Shown: positions 10,148 through 21,694 of the stretch, piece by piece
How the letters are laid out: every line of letters begins with the position of its first letter
Position numbering within the stretch: position 1 is the stretch's first letter
The notes under the pieces: generated by a model
Told to the model about the DNA's origin: nothing
Databases searched by the model: none
What the model saw: the letters and a program-made list of their open reading frames with translations, nothing else
Made by a program: the position numbers and the translations under genes
DNA from: Herpomyces periplanetae
Lineage: Eukaryota > Ascomycota > Laboulbeniomycetes > Herpomycetales > Herpomycetaceae
Reading direction: 5' to 3'
Assembly (NCBI GenBank): GCA_009733715.1
Contig: WMKJ01000027.1
Coordinates: forward strand, 1-64,000
DNA length: 64,000 bases

Positions 10148-11153
10148 AGTAAAAATATGCCCCAAGGGAAAAAGAGTAAGCAATAAAAATGTGTGATGAG
10201 ACAACTGGAACGCAACAAGTTCGAGGGGCAGAATAAAAAGAATTTCCAAAAGCGGTAAAAATGACCAAAATTTCGGGTATTTATTCCTTGAGTTGCCGTA
10301 AAATATAAGCCAATGTGACACTTGGCTGAATATTGCGAATAAGCGCGGAGGTGATTTAAATCTCGATAATGATAATAGTAGCAAAGTTAAAATGGAATAA
10401 TGAATTGGTGTTTATCCTTAATACGAATGAGTGAGTTTAACTTTCTGCAAAACAATCACTTGCTCATGCCACAAGTATATATATAACAGAAGTTGAGGGA
10501 ATTGAAAATCAAATGATGTTAAGATCACATAAATAAGAGAATGTTAAAGAGAAGTAAAAGATAACATTATTGTAGTAAAAATTATAAGTCGCAAGAAAAA
10601 ATAAAATGAATGTGAGGAATATACAAGAGAAAGGTAGAAAAATAAAAGTTGCAGAAAAGAAATTGTAAAGAACTATTGGAACTTCATGGCACGATCATCC
10701 CCTGAAAAAAAAACATTCAAAGGGCCAAAATGTCTCCCAAAATATCCGAAATAATGAATGTGAAATAACGCTAAAAAAGGTAAAAGGCGAAATAAATGAA
10801 GATAAGGTAAATAATTTAGGTCAAAAAGTCAAAATGTTTAAACCGCGCGTCCAGACTGGCAATTTATACAAAAAATTTGAAATTCGCCTCATGCCCTTCG
10901 CGTGGCCCAATTCCCGCCTTTATCACCCTGCTTACTAACAGGCAGGTGACCAGTCGCTTAGTAAGTAAGTTCGCTTAAATTTGTTCAAGTTGACTGGAAG
11001 GCGTTTGAATAATTTGAAGGAAACGTTCACAATTTTGAATTTGTTTGATGGTTTAGTTGGTTTGAATCACCTTTGGCGCTTTATTTTAATTGCTGTTATT
11101 CACCAAATTTATGGAATCTATATCAACATTGTATCGCCGCGGTGCTCGAGATC
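10148..11153. other. Divergent intergenic region
   Basis: Shared upstream region of the Cys-ladder membrane protein (-) and TRM44 (+), about 1 kb and very AT-rich at 10400-10850. No further gene, repeat or clear binding site recognised. Confidence 0.6.
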
Positions 11154-13292
11154 ATGAGCCCGCCTGATCTTCCTACAAATATCGTAGATCAGACCCATTC
11201 ACCGGCTCTTTTTTGGCTTGGTCCAAATCGTGAACAATGGACAACTCCGTTTACCCTTAGCATTAATGGAATTGAACCTGAACACTTTCTGGATGTTATG
11301 GAGAATTTGTTACGAAACCCAAACATTACCAGCAGTCTCCTATTTCGTGCGGATGTCTTATATGATAGTAACAACGATTGTATGACCTCATTCGATTCTG
11401 CCCTATATTATTCTATGTCATCCGAACATGATGCTTTGAGCCGTGCATTCAACCCCAATGCAAGCGCATTATCTTGCTTGACCATTAATGATGATCCTCC
11501 TATGGGCATTAACCTTCAAACTCATTGCAATGGCGCCCTTTTTCGTGCTTTGGCCAAGGAATTTCAACCAATCCCTTTAGATTTTCAAATTTCCAACTTT
11601 CAATGGGTTCGAGCTGTAGTACGTAGGCTTGTACCGCGAAATCCACACATCGATAAAAGTTTGATTCAAACTTGCCATTTCTTTCGCAAGCCAGCTCTTG
11701 CTAATTTTACCAGTTGTAATGGTGTTGATGCATTATCAGAGCAATCTAAAGTATGTCCCACGAATTCCGCTTTTCATAGCTTCCCACAAACGTATTCAAC
11801 CACAAATTATGAATTTCTTTCACTTACATCTTCCGATGAGCACGAGTTATCACTCATAATTCAAATACCTCATGTTTCTCATGAATCTCAGATACCGTTT
11901 TATCATCCCAAAGTTTCCATGTTGGCTTACACTTACTCGTACTCTCGTTGCTCCCATGAGGGTATACTGGCGTTGCATTACCGGCCTTACCAGGCATATA
12001 ATGAGAATTCACCGACAAATGTTGTGCTACCCACCCGTGAATATCGCATTGCTTTGAACTTGTTAAAAACTATTCATAAACATATGAAGGGCCGTGTCAC
12101 GGGTTATCGAAAACGAGTTCAACACGATCGCATAATTTCTCAATCTCGGGTCCAAAACACGTATACAGACCTGAAGATGCGGTATGCGAAGAATCTCATT
12201 AGGATATGGAAGGAACAAACAGATCCGATCAAAAGCATATTTGAAGATTTAGGCATAGCTGCATTTCTCATTGAACTATGGCGGGAGATGTATGGGCCTG
12301 GTACTGAAAACTTTAAAGGATTTGTCGACATAGGATGCGGAAATGGCATGCTTGTTCATATCCTTCTCAACGAAGGCTATTCAGGCTGGGGCTTTGATGT
12401 TCGTAAAAGAAAATCTTGGAATCATTATCCTAAAAGTACACAAGATAATTTGAAGCTATTATGCTTCATTCCAGAACTTATTCTTAATAAATTGAATAAG
12501 ACAGACGCTCTATCTTTATCATCACCCATCGCACTTAATAAGACCCGGATTATGCAGCGTGAGGGCGGGGAACTAAATACGACTATATTAGACTTGTTGG
12601 ATCAGTCTTCAACCATGCAACATAATAATTCATCGGCTAATTCAGTCCGTTTGCATTTGGGAGAGTTCCCACCTGGCACATTTATAATTTCTAATCATGC
12701 TGATGAATTAACTTTATGGACGCCAATTCTAGCTAGAGCATCAAACTGTCCATTTATTATTATTCCTTGTTGCAGCTATAATTTTGCTGGTGCCAGATTC
12801 CGTGCCCCGATTAAGGGAGGGAAGAATCTAAGTGCTAATACTTCAAGTTCACAATCCACAATGAATTCACCGATCCGTCCATTGAATGGAAATGTGCCGT
12901 GTGCAACCAATGGAGTTGGAGAGAGGATTGACCCCACAAGAATTCTGCCCAACAAATCACCATCAACCACGCAGAAGAATCAAGTATCTGCCTATGCAGC
13001 ATTGTGTAATTACGTGAAATATTTGGCACAACGGGTAGGATATCGACCTGAAATGGAGATTCTTCGTATACCTAGTACAAGAAATACCGCGCTAATAGCA
13101 CGAAACTCACCCGTGCAACCAGACCAGTATATGCATGACACAATCCCGGGCGATCCTTTTTCGAAGAACGAGTATTCCAAATCAGCTGTGTGGCACGATC
13201 TGGGAAACCTAATTGAGCAAGAAATGTCGATGAGCCTAAGTGAAGTTGCGAAAATGTGGAAAATTGCCTTGGAAAAGTCCCGTGTCAACTGA
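11154..13292 (+). CDS. TRM44: tRNA(Ser) uracil-44 2'-O-methyltransferase (Trm44)
   Basis: AdoMet-dependent methyltransferase that makes 2'-O-methyluridine at position 44 of tRNA-Ser, a cytosolic tRNA modification. The predicted protein is 712 residues and intronless, longer than the yeast protein (about 567). I chose ATG 11154 (MSPPDLPTN) because the upstream in-frame extension to 11073 has no ATG. The diagnostic segment is FVDIGCGNGMLVHILL at about residue 390 (AdoMet motif I with the Trm44-typical GCGNG.LVH), followed by GYSGWGFDVRKRKSW. A later block, NHADELTLWTPILA then FIIIPCCSYNF, matches motif IV and the catalytic region of the family. The N-terminal 350 residues are less conserved. 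It converges on the ATP synthase d gene. Confidence 0.93.
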   Translation: MSPPDLPTNIVDQTHSPALFWLGPNREQWTTPFTLSINGIEPEHFLDVMENLLRNPNITSSLLFRADVLYDSNNDCMTSFDSALYYSMSSEHDALSRAFNPNASALSCLTINDDPPMGINLQTHCNGALFRALAKEFQPIPLDFQISNFQWVRAVVRRLVPRNPHIDKSLIQTCHFFRKPALANFTSCNGVDALSEQSKVCPTNSAFHSFPQTYSTTNYEFLSLTSSDEHELSLIIQIPHVSHESQIPFYHPKVSMLAYTYSYSRCSHEGILALHYRPYQAYNENSPTNVVLPTREYRIALNLLKTIHKHMKGRVTGYRKRVQHDRIISQSRVQNTYTDLKMRYAKNLIRIWKEQTDPIKSIFEDLGIAAFLIELWREMYGPGTENFKGFVDIGCGNGMLVHILLNEGYSGWGFDVRKRKSWNHYPKSTQDNLKLLCFIPELILNKLNKTDALSLSSPIALNKTRIMQREGGELNTTILDLLDQSSTMQHNNSSANSVRLHLGEFPPGTFIISNHADELTLWTPILARASNCPFIIIPCCSYNFAGARFRAPIKGGKNLSANTSSSQSTMNSPIRPLNGNVPCATNGVGERIDPTRILPNKSPSTTQKNQVSAYAALCNYVKYLAQRVGYRPEMEILRIPSTRNTALIARNSPVQPDQYMHDTIPGDPFSKNEYSKSAVWHDLGNLIEQEMSMSLSEVAKMWKIALEKSRVN

Positions 13293-14268
13293 CCCAGCTA
13301 ATTGATTACACCTTATGATACGGTAGATATTTGGCCTCCAAAGTATCAATTATGTCGGGGAGAAATTAACGTGCTTAGCCTGGCAATGCGGAGCTTGACC
13401 GATCTAACGGCGGGGTAGGAAAGCTCGTATGTCAAAATTTATTTAATTGGTATTAAATTGACGTGAACATTGTGCCAACAGTTCAATTACAATCTCCGTA
13501 AGCCGTTTTAATTTGCCTTCTTACAATAAGCTTGTCTCCTGCTTGGTCGCTCAAAACACAGTTACACAAAAGGGTATTTTTCAGCTCGGTAGCGAGAAGA
13601 AAAGAACTGATACTGTTTGATGTTAATTCTCTCATTGACTTGTTAGACGGGAACATCCGGTTCCCATTTCCACGTCGGTGCTGAAGATGCCTAAACATAG
13701 TCAGTGTTTTGGGACCTAGATATGGATGCCCAGTGATCTGGATGAATCATTGAGGTGGATTTTGTGCGTCACCAAACTAGGCTAGCGTTTGGGGTGGTAG
13801 GTAGACACATGAGCACGCTCAGGCAGAGCAAGTTTAAACTTTATCAAGCCCTCACTCTAAAATAGGTCTTGCGAAAGGTGTACCTACTCAAGTTGGAACG
13901 GCAGTTTAACTTGAAACACATTTTGAATGACCAGGTCAGTGTGGATTCTATGCGAAACAATATTTTATGATATGGTTGTAGGTTCGAAACTTTTGCCCTC
14001 GCTATACAAGTGATTTCATTGCATCAAATTCGATGATCCCAAACACAGTTTTCATATGTGTATTACTAGAAAGAGGATGACTGTCAAATGAAGTGATAAT
14101 CGGAGGGAATAGTCTCGGTTGCATGGTGAACAGGGTCTGCGTGATTAACCAAATATACTACACGCTTTACCAGAACGTACATGTTAAAAGAGCAAAAATC
14201 AAAAGAACGTCCCGATGAATCGACATGTATTCAATCGTGCTCACGCATAACATGATAACATCTGTATA
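13293..14268. other. Convergent intergenic region
   Basis: Lies between the 3' ends of TRM44 and the ATP synthase d gene. Only short frames without resemblance to any family; no repeat or RNA gene recognised. Confidence 0.6.
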
Positions 14269-15109
14269 TTACAAAACGGCGAGATCGCCAAATTTCTCCT
14301 GCAAACATAAGAGTTAGTTTCGGCAAGGCAAAATTGCACAATCGTTCAGCTAACCTTGTATCCGGGTACACCCCATTTCCCTTGAGATACGAGCTGTTCA
14401 GTTCGCTGATCAATATCTGGTCGTGCCGCCGCTACTTCATCCTAAATAGGCGAGAAATATTAGCCTGTCGAACCAACAAAAAACAGAATGACAAATTTGA
14501 TTATCCATGCAATACACAAAAAGTTTTACAGGGAAAAACATAAATTACAAATTCATTTTTTCTAATAGATTGTGAACGTACCACGGTGAGATCATCGAAT
14601 GAACGAGCTTCCTTAATGTTGGTCAGCGTAGCTTGAAGATCCTTCAAATGTGTTTCAGCAACGGCTTGGGTTTCTCGGGCGCTTTGGACTGCGATAGCTT
14701 CAAAACTTTCAATATCCTTCACTAAACTAGCCACGTCAACTGTAGTTGGTTTGAATTCACGACACCGACGTTCGATTTCGTCGACTACTGCTGTATTTTT
14801 GATCACGCTTCGGTAATAAGCAAAGTCTACGTTCTGAGGTAAAGCAGACAACGCTTCGACTCGACGTTTGGCTTGCTCATTTCGTTTAATAAATGCTGTT
14901 AACGAAGCAGCCGTGTTACCACGCAAACCCAGTTGGCTTATCAACTTGGACCAGTCGATCTTTGTCGCGACACTTCGCTATAGCCGCCATTGCTCCAATC
15001 AATGTTGGATAATCCAAAATGTTAATTTACGACTTATTCAAACTTTTTAATTCTTTAAAAACTCAATAAACATTCAATAAATATTCTTGCAACTTACACT
15101 TGCTGACAT
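14269..15109 (-). CDS. ATP7: Mitochondrial F1Fo-ATP synthase subunit d
   Basis: Peripheral-stalk subunit of ATP synthase in the mitochondrial inner membrane. Four exons rebuilt by hand: 15098-15109, 14582-14977, 14355-14441 and 14269-14298. Donors are GTAAGT, GTACGT and GTTAGC; acceptors are TAG, TAG and CAG. The first coding exon is only 12 bases (MSAS). The spliced N-terminus reads [12 protein letters not shown], matching the family's KIDW start. The middle has [12 protein letters not shown], equivalent to the conserved Pro..(I/V)D.A.Y motif. The C-terminal exons give GKWGVPGYK and EKFGDLAVL, the classic VPGYKEKFGDL ending. Total length is 174 residues, normal for the family. Every splice keeps one frame, so the model is well supported. 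Confidence 0.94.
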
Positions 15110-15920
15110 GATTAAGGTGAAAAAAATTATGTCAAAAATTATTCCCGACTTGATCAAACCCGCGTTAACTCGTCGCTTTTTTTTTGCGCCTTGTTGTTGT
15201 TCTTCCCAAATCTTCATCCCTTCCCCCCGGATATTCCTGTTCCCGGATTCCGTGCCCGCTGACATAATCAGCAAGAACTTCTTTTTCGCGGGTCCGCCGA
15301 ACCCCTCATTGTGGCTGTGTAGAGGTCTGTGGCTGGCTCGGGTTTGTGGCTGTGGCGGTGTGTTTCGATGTTTTGCGAAAATGTAAAAATTTCAAGTTTG
15401 ACGATCGTCAGTTTATTCAGAGCACCAGTTTTTCTTTCGGATGGGTAATTTAATGATTCATTTTGTGCAATTGTTTGATCTATGCCTACTTATCTCATTA
15501 GGGAGTGCGGGTTCTTTAGATGATTTTCATTCTTGCTATACGTAATGTATAATGTGTAAGGAATTGAAATCTACGATGAACTTACCTTGCGCCTAATTAC
15601 AATTATAACTGGCTATTATTAAGTCATTATTGTGTATAATTTTTTAGAATGATTATAGTAAGCTGTAAAATTTCCTCTTTTACTCATTCTGGGCATTTTG
15701 ACCCTAACAACTTGACTCAATTGTGTATATTTCACAAAATTTTTGTCATGTGTAGATTAATAGGAAATGCACCTTATAGCATTACTGTGGCCCTGAAATA
15801 GATTAACGGTTTATCATGGTCAAGCTAAAGGTCAATACAATCAAATTAAAAGCGCAATAACTACACCATTTTGGTATTGTAAGAAAAAATTTTGCTTGTG
15901 AATGATAATCACATCGTTAG
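15110..15920. other. Intergenic, ATP7 promoter side
   Basis: Upstream of ATP7 and downstream of the NAC alpha gene (both minus strand). 15170-15380 is GC-richer and probably the ATP7 promoter and 5' leader. A 99-codon plus-strand frame across it has no family resemblance and overlaps the ATP7 start, so I did not call it. Confidence 0.55.
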
Positions 15921-16869
15921 CTAAATACTCAAAGCCATTATAGAGTTAACAATGTCGTTATCATGAGCTTTTAATGCTTTTACGGCTTTTTTCCGTGACA
16001 CATTGGCCTGCTGCATTACCAATTCGATATCTTTATCGTCCAAACCCGTTTCATCGACTTCTGCCTCATCGTCATCTTCTTCACCACTAGGTTTTGCGTC
16101 CGCTGCTAGATCGGCTGCTATATCAGCTGATTGAGTTGTCTCGAGTGACGTATCGCCTGGAATTGCTGTACCGTTTGTGCCAGCATTTGCAGCAGCTTGA
16201 GCTGCGCTAATCTGACGATGGGAATCGAAATTTTCTACCTTGGCTTCTCCGAATATACTGTATTATGTCCGTACGCTCTCCAATAGTATCGGATTGGTTT
16301 AACATTCATTAATTAACGGTTAAGTTCATGCATAAATTTGTAAAATAACTTGCATTAACATGACTATCACTAATCCTGGAAGCCATGAGAGTAGCAAGTA
16401 TTATTCAAAGTTTTTCAACTTAATCTTAAAGTTTAAAGGAATTCTACGTACATGTAAGTATTACTATTGGGGGATTTGAAAACGTCGGGATTATTTATCA
16501 CGAATATTGCCTGCATTACTATTAGCCTAATTGTACGTTTCATAATCATGTGCGCAAGTGTTCAAACCAAATCTTGAATTGCGAGAGATTCCGCTACCAA
16601 CGCCAAATAGTGTTTGAACACCCCTCGCTAGATTGACTAACATTTTTGGATCGTTTAAATGTAATACGACTGATTCCATCTACGGTTTTCATATTTAATT
16701 TTGATAAAGCTTTACGAGCTTTCTTTTCATTCCGAGATGCCGGTCCAACTCCTGGTACCGTAGAAGTTCCATCGTTGCAATCATCTGAGCTTGATTCAGC
16801 ATCGGCAACGTCAGCTTGTCTCTTTTCCGATTCTTCGTCCGAAATCTCTTGAACCTGAGCGTGAGACAT
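15921..16869 (-). CDS. EGD2: Nascent polypeptide-associated complex subunit alpha
   Basis: Ribosome-associated chaperone subunit that pairs with NAC beta at the peptide exit tunnel. Three exons: 16642-16869, 16452-16510 and 15921-16257. Donors are GTTAGT and GTACGT; both acceptors are CAG. The NAC core is split across all three: [12 protein letters not shown], then [19 protein letters not shown], then [13 protein letters not shown]. The acidic linker [12 protein letters not shown] precedes a C-terminal UBA domain ([20 protein letters not shown], ending [12 protein letters not shown]). Total length is 207 residues, close to yeast (174) and human (215). The N-terminus is acidic and Ser-rich, as usual. 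The upstream CACGTGAT at 17239 may belong to its promoter. Confidence 0.95.
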
Positions 16870-18253
16870 GGTTAAATCAAGCAGTATATCTGTAAAATGA
16901 TTTGTTAATTAAGTTCACAACGCTCTCACTTATCCCAATGCTCTAAAAATCGTGTTAGCTCACTCATCTTCGTAATTTCGATCGTCATACCTCCCGACAC
17001 CGTGGGCCACAAATTACATAATCAGAATTCCAAATTGTCAAATGTCTGCGATAGCCGAGCCTCTAGTAGAGAGCTTTTACGCTTATCCTAATCAATTATT
17101 ATATTATAAAATATTGTTAACTTTCTCTACGTGTGTTTCTATAATTTAAATATTAATCTTTCGGTCACTACATATCTATCCAATACTTAAATTTTCCTTT
17201 GACCTTCCTCCCACCATTATCACCACCTACACGATGTCCACGTGATCCACCAAAGGTTTTTAGTAAGCAGCGGAGTATAAATTGCTGAGTGCACACGTCG
17301 GAAGCATTTTTTCTTTGAAATGTTTTTTACCATCTTTAAAGTATTTTAGGACTATTGAACTATTACTTATTTAGTTTTAAATTTCTTTGCTGTGTCTCAA
17401 GATCGAAACCATTGTTTTGGCTTTCCCAGCGCTTCATCGTTATTACATGTTGTGAATTACCTTGGACAATTCATGCTTTGCCGCTCACGGTACGCTCATC
17501 CCCTCCACCTTGCATGCTTTTCTTTTTGTGTATGTTCTAGGATGAAATAATTTGCGATCGATACCCTTGATCGGAGACCTTCATCGCCTTTGTGTCTCTT
17601 AACGACTTGGCCTAAATGATAATCAATACTTTTCTGATAAATTCCTTATTTTTAAACCGCCATACTTAGCTCTCCTCATGACCTTAACCTTTAAGGTAAC
17701 CTAAGAGTCCGCTAACCCATATCTATTTATCCCAGCGCACTACCTCCCATTACAACAAATCTCTTTTCTACACTTTATTCCCAGTAAAGTTTTACCTTGC
17801 TTCGAATATACGCTTTCGGTCAGTCTTTCTTACCCATTTCTTTTCTCGCTCCAGTTGGGTTAGCTCCTATGATTATATTCAGCACACTAGATAGTATATG
17901 ATTCCTTGGAATTTGACTTTACGCTATACATACACCAAGATCTATGAGAGCATCCCAATATATTTCCTGTACACTTTCCTTACCTTTTTTCTTATTATGA
18001 TACGGTTTTCCAGTGCTGACTCTTCCACGAGCCTTCAGTGTACCTGATTCCCCAATATACGTACAGGAATCGTAAGCTATTTTATTAATTGAACAGCGCC
18101 GTCTAGTCTTCCATGCATATGTAATCTGATGGCACAGTACCATGTTCTTCATTCACTACACAAAGGGATATACAATACTAGCCAACAATAAACTCATCAA
18201 CACACACAAGCAATTTGCGGTGATAACGTGAAGACAGTTACCAACTGATGAGC
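16870..18253. other. Intergenic between NAC alpha and REC8
   Basis: Upstream of NAC alpha and downstream of REC8. One CACGTGAT site at 17239-17246. A 77-codon minus-strand frame at 17919-18152 begins with ATG but resembles nothing I know. No RNA gene or repeat recognised. Confidence 0.55.
17239..17246 (-). promoter_or_regulatory. RTCACGTG E-box upstream of NAC alpha
   Basis: CACGTGAT on the plus strand, ATCACGTG on the minus strand, 370 bases upstream of the NAC alpha start codon. It fits a Cbf1-type site seen before translation genes in some ascomycetes; binding is inferred. Confidence 0.35.
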
Positions 18254-20859
18254 TTATATGGAAACTTGAATGTCAATAGGTCCAAAGGGCGTGGACTGGT
18301 TCAATGCAAGCACACCACGTGTAGCCAGCGTCAATATATGAAGAAATCCTTGAGCTGCAACTTGCCTCGAATGCGATTTCGGAGGAAGCAGCTGCTCAAA
18401 CAAAATATTATCACAATCCATGTTCAACATGAGCGCTTGTTGAGCGTGATTCGATGCATCATTATCATGATCGGACATTGCTTGTTGAACTGCCAGTTCG
18501 TCTATCCCGTTTTGAATAAAAGCTAGAAAATTTTGACTCTCCTCTCCCATGCTTTCAGAATAAACTAAACGTGAAACATTCGGGTTAAGCGGTCTCTGAT
18601 CAGATCGGGCTTCCTGCATAGCAAAAGCATGAGTTTCGCCATTCATATCTTTGTCGCCGCTAATATCACTTGTCAATCCAGAAGTCATGCCAATGTCGAG
18701 AGGTCCAGTCATTGACATGCCGCCGGCACCATATCGAGCGGAGAGTGGTGATGCTGAAGCATTCCGACTAACGGATCTTCTAACAGACGTGCCACGCGCA
18801 GTGTTGAAGGTCTCGATCTGTCTACTGACTGAAGACCCCGGTAACCTAAAAGAACTTATACTTGCGGCTCCCGAATTAAACATTCCAGTTAGCCTAGCTC
18901 GACCTTCCTTTACAGCTGATGATCCGTGCAAGGATGCTGTAGTATTCCAAGGCATTATTGACGAGATATCTTCCTGATATTGGGGGGCATCTCGCGCAAT
19001 TTCAACGTCGAGATCGTCAATATACTTGTTTATATTTACGTCATCGTGCAAATGTGTCAATTCTTGATTGATTATATCATCTTGCAAGACATCTAGCTGT
19101 ATATCGATGTTTTCATGGGCAACATCTTCATTGCAAACTGGGTCGTCTACTTCAGCGAAGGGTCGCTTTCTTCCAACGCTTGTACCCCTTTCAACGTAAG
19201 TTTCTCCAGTTAATGCCTCAAGAAGGCTTAACCCAGCAAAAATGTCCAATGGGCCGTGGGCCACACCGCTCATACTGGATAAACCACCTACACCACAAAG
19301 CCCCCTTTCCAGAATCCAGTATTCAGCGTTTTTCTTTGCCTGAATTGGCGCCCGGTGGGCAATTTTTGATGCAACTAATTGCTTCATATTTGCAATATAC
19401 GACGTGTTCCATGAGGACATGTCGCGGTTTCGTAGCTCTGTTTCAGGATCCATTGGAACAACTTTGAACGCACGATTATTTTTTCGCAAGGGTGCAATCT
19501 CATCAAGTCCCTTTTCTGTTAATTCAGGTTCCAAATTGTTGTTGATAAACCTCGCATTTGGTGGGCTTGATGGTACATACAACAAATTATCATCCAGTTC
19601 CAACTGAGGTAAAGGAGTTTCTACGGCACGCAGATCAATTGCTGGGTCAGGGTCCGTTGTAAGATTGTAATCGATTGTATCTTTTGACAATTCACTGCCT
19701 GTGAAAGGAGGCCGTGGTGGTCGGGAGGAATGTATTAGAGAGGGTTCACAACTTGAGATTCTTTTGGAAGATAGATTAGCCTCAGATATTCGAATATTAC
19801 CGTCCTCGTCAAAGTCGAAATCTGGATCGGCGATGAATCCACCCTGATCATCATCATCCTCTCCAATTGTCAATCTCGAACAATTGTTTCGGAAATCATC
19901 GCCTGGAATGGCAAATCCGTCGCCTATAGCCCCCGGCCCATCAACTAGAGCGTTGAAATCATCATCAGTCAAGTTTGTGAGATTAATATTTGTCATTTTG
20001 GCGGCTAGATTGGCCAAGCTACCCCTTTGGCCTGTGACACTGCCTCGCACGGAGGGTAGATCGTTCCAGCTTGTTTCATCTTGCATGAAGAAGGCAGCAT
20101 CAACGTCATCGCCTTCTCCGCTTCCCAGTCTTAAATTCATATCGAGTGTTTGGAGTGCTAGATCAGGCATAAATGTTGGGTCATCTTCGAGTAAAAGAGT
20201 TCCTGCTTTAGGCCTGTAGTGCGGTACACTAATTTAGTTTATTTTACCGTTTTGACAAGTAATAGAGCTTACATTATTGATTTCGGACTAATGTCAATGT
20301 CAGCCTTACGTGCCGTGTGGATCAAAGCGCGGATGTTATTGTACGCATGCTGAGTGTCCGCTAAGGTGAAGCCACATTGCTCACTGTAAACGCGGGAAAC
20401 ACCGTAGCTGTCAATGTTGGTTAGTATTCTTACCGGCAAACTGGGATAAGGTTGCATTAACATACAGTAAATTTCCCTGTAAACGGAGTGCCATGGGAGC
20501 TTCTGGATCGATTATTGTTTCGCAAGCTCTAGGAACGTCAACATTAAGAATTGCTTTTCGATTGACTTTTTTCAAGGAAGATTTAGATCCCAGTGTAGCC
20601 ACCAACCTATTGTTTCTCGTTAACTGAGAACTCTTAGATGCCAGTGTACACATCCATACATCCACGCACGCACATCTTCCATTAATACTAACCATATAGT
20701 CGCCACGCCATACTTCCTCGATGTTAGAACTGCGTTGACACAACCAAGTTTTAGCACACGAGCTCACACGAACACGAAACAAAACCTTCCACCAGCAATA
20801 TGCTGATGCAAGTTTTGTCGATATTCCATAGTCAACTTACTTTCATGGCTGTAAAACAT
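18254..20859 (-). CDS. REC8: Rec8-type cohesin kleisin
   Basis: Alpha-kleisin that closes the Smc1/Smc3 ring; Rec8 replaces Rad21/Scc1 in meiosis. Five exons: 20841-20859, 20693-20729, 20466-20606, 20273-20407 and 18254-20213. Donors are GTAAGT, GTTAGT, GTATGT and GTAAGC; intron 3 has a TACTAAC branch site. The first exon encodes only MFYSHE and one base. The spliced N-terminal kleisin domain reads MFYSHEILTSRKYGVATIW, then LVATLGSKSSLKK, then APMALRLQGNLLYGVSRVY. LVATLGSKSSL after the tryptophan is the Rec8 version; Rad21 has a WLAAHW-type sequence. The centre is acidic and Ser-rich with possible separase-type sites. The C-terminal winged helix ends FEQLLPPKSHSRQVAAQGF, HILTLATRGV and FGPIDIQ. 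Length is 763 residues. Rad21 is the alternative, less likely. Confidence 0.9.
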
Positions 20860-21694
20860 GATAATATTATTATTAAACGCGGACACACCTTTACGGCCAA
20901 TTGTTATATATCAAATTTGGCATGCGATAGACTGAATTGAATTGATTAGACTAAAGGTGCGCGCTGGCACATAATAAATTCTCACACTGGAAGGTTTGCC
21001 AAGCCGACGCGCACTCGACTCGCGACGGAAAGGACAGCCATTGGGACAATTTACAAGATTATCGTCGTCTCAACAATGGATCTCTGGTGATGCTCGGCGC
21101 AGCACCAGAACCCGAGCCACTGGATCCATATTGCGCACCGAGACCGAAATGGTTCGGGCCGACGCCGGGCATAGATGGGATAATTTATTTTCCGGCGGCG
21201 GCTTTTGCTGCCTCTGGACGAATTTTCCCGCTTTTCACGATTTCGGCATCAGCTCCGTTCGCACGATCACTTTGCTTGTTTCACGGCAACATCACTAGAC
21301 CAAGCTCTTCCAGAAATATACAATTTAATCTACGCACATTTTCAAGTTGTTTTTCGCATCGATGTCTCACTACCAGATTATACCTCGCGACACGGTGCAT
21401 CCTCCATGAATCGCCAATGCTCAAAATAGGATTATATACCACCTGCTCAGATTCTTAAACCCTCCCCATCGCTCACTTGCCCATTTCTAGGAACGTGCAA
21501 CTGTTTGCATAATTGGCACCAACTTGCCAATTTCACACCAAACGTAGAGATATATTAGCATAGCCAACCCATCACATTCCTCCATCAGCGCCTCACAACG
21601 GAACTGATGATTCTTGTTCGCTTTGCCCGTTTTCTATAACTGAAGCATCCGTTCAGCCCACTTAAAATAATCTGGCTTCTTTCAATTCCCTTGT
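20860..21694. other. Region between REC8 and UBP6; possible small decayed or cryptic gene
   Basis: REC8 promoter side and UBP6 3' side. About 21000-21300 is clearly GC-richer than its surroundings and holds an interrupted minus-strand frame (next entry). Confidence 0.5.
21059..21400 (-). other. Candidate cryptic gene or pseudogene: one frame with two in-frame stops
   Basis: From ATG 21400 one minus-strand frame runs 114 codons to TAA 21059. It is broken by TGA at codon 40 and TAA at codon 72. The second segment (ADAEIVKSGKIRPEAAKAAA, then GK) and the third (MPGVGPNHFGLGAQYGSSGS, ending SITRDPLLRRR) look protein-like and are G/C-rich at third positions. An intron could remove the TGA: an AG acceptor follows AAACA at about 21281. 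None can remove the TAA, because no GT donor lies close by. I recognise no family. Options are a tiny gene ending at the TAA, a pseudogene, or chance in a GC-rich promoter. A 123-codon plus-strand frame overlaps it. Confidence 0.2.

Noticed and set aside
11073-11153. Upstream extension of TRM44
   Set aside because: No ATG in the extension; the first in-frame ATG is 11154 and gives a sensible start.
13979-13995. GGTTCGAAAC, resembling a tRNA B box
   Set aside because: No matching T-stem, A box or acceptor stem. Other near matches (7205, 55919, 41471) also fail, so no tRNA is called.
17919-18152. 77-codon minus-strand frame just after REC8
   Set aside because: Starts with ATG and is basic, but has no recognisable family, domain or splice context; likely chance.
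21071-21086. Word CAACAATGGATCTCTG, similar to the start of 5.8S rRNA
   Set aside because: The likeness stops after about 15 bases; the rest of 5.8S and the ITS/LSU context are absent.
21087-21458. 123-codon plus-strand frame
   Set aside because: Overlaps the candidate minus-strand frame and resembles no family; kept only as an alternative explanation for the GC-rich patch.
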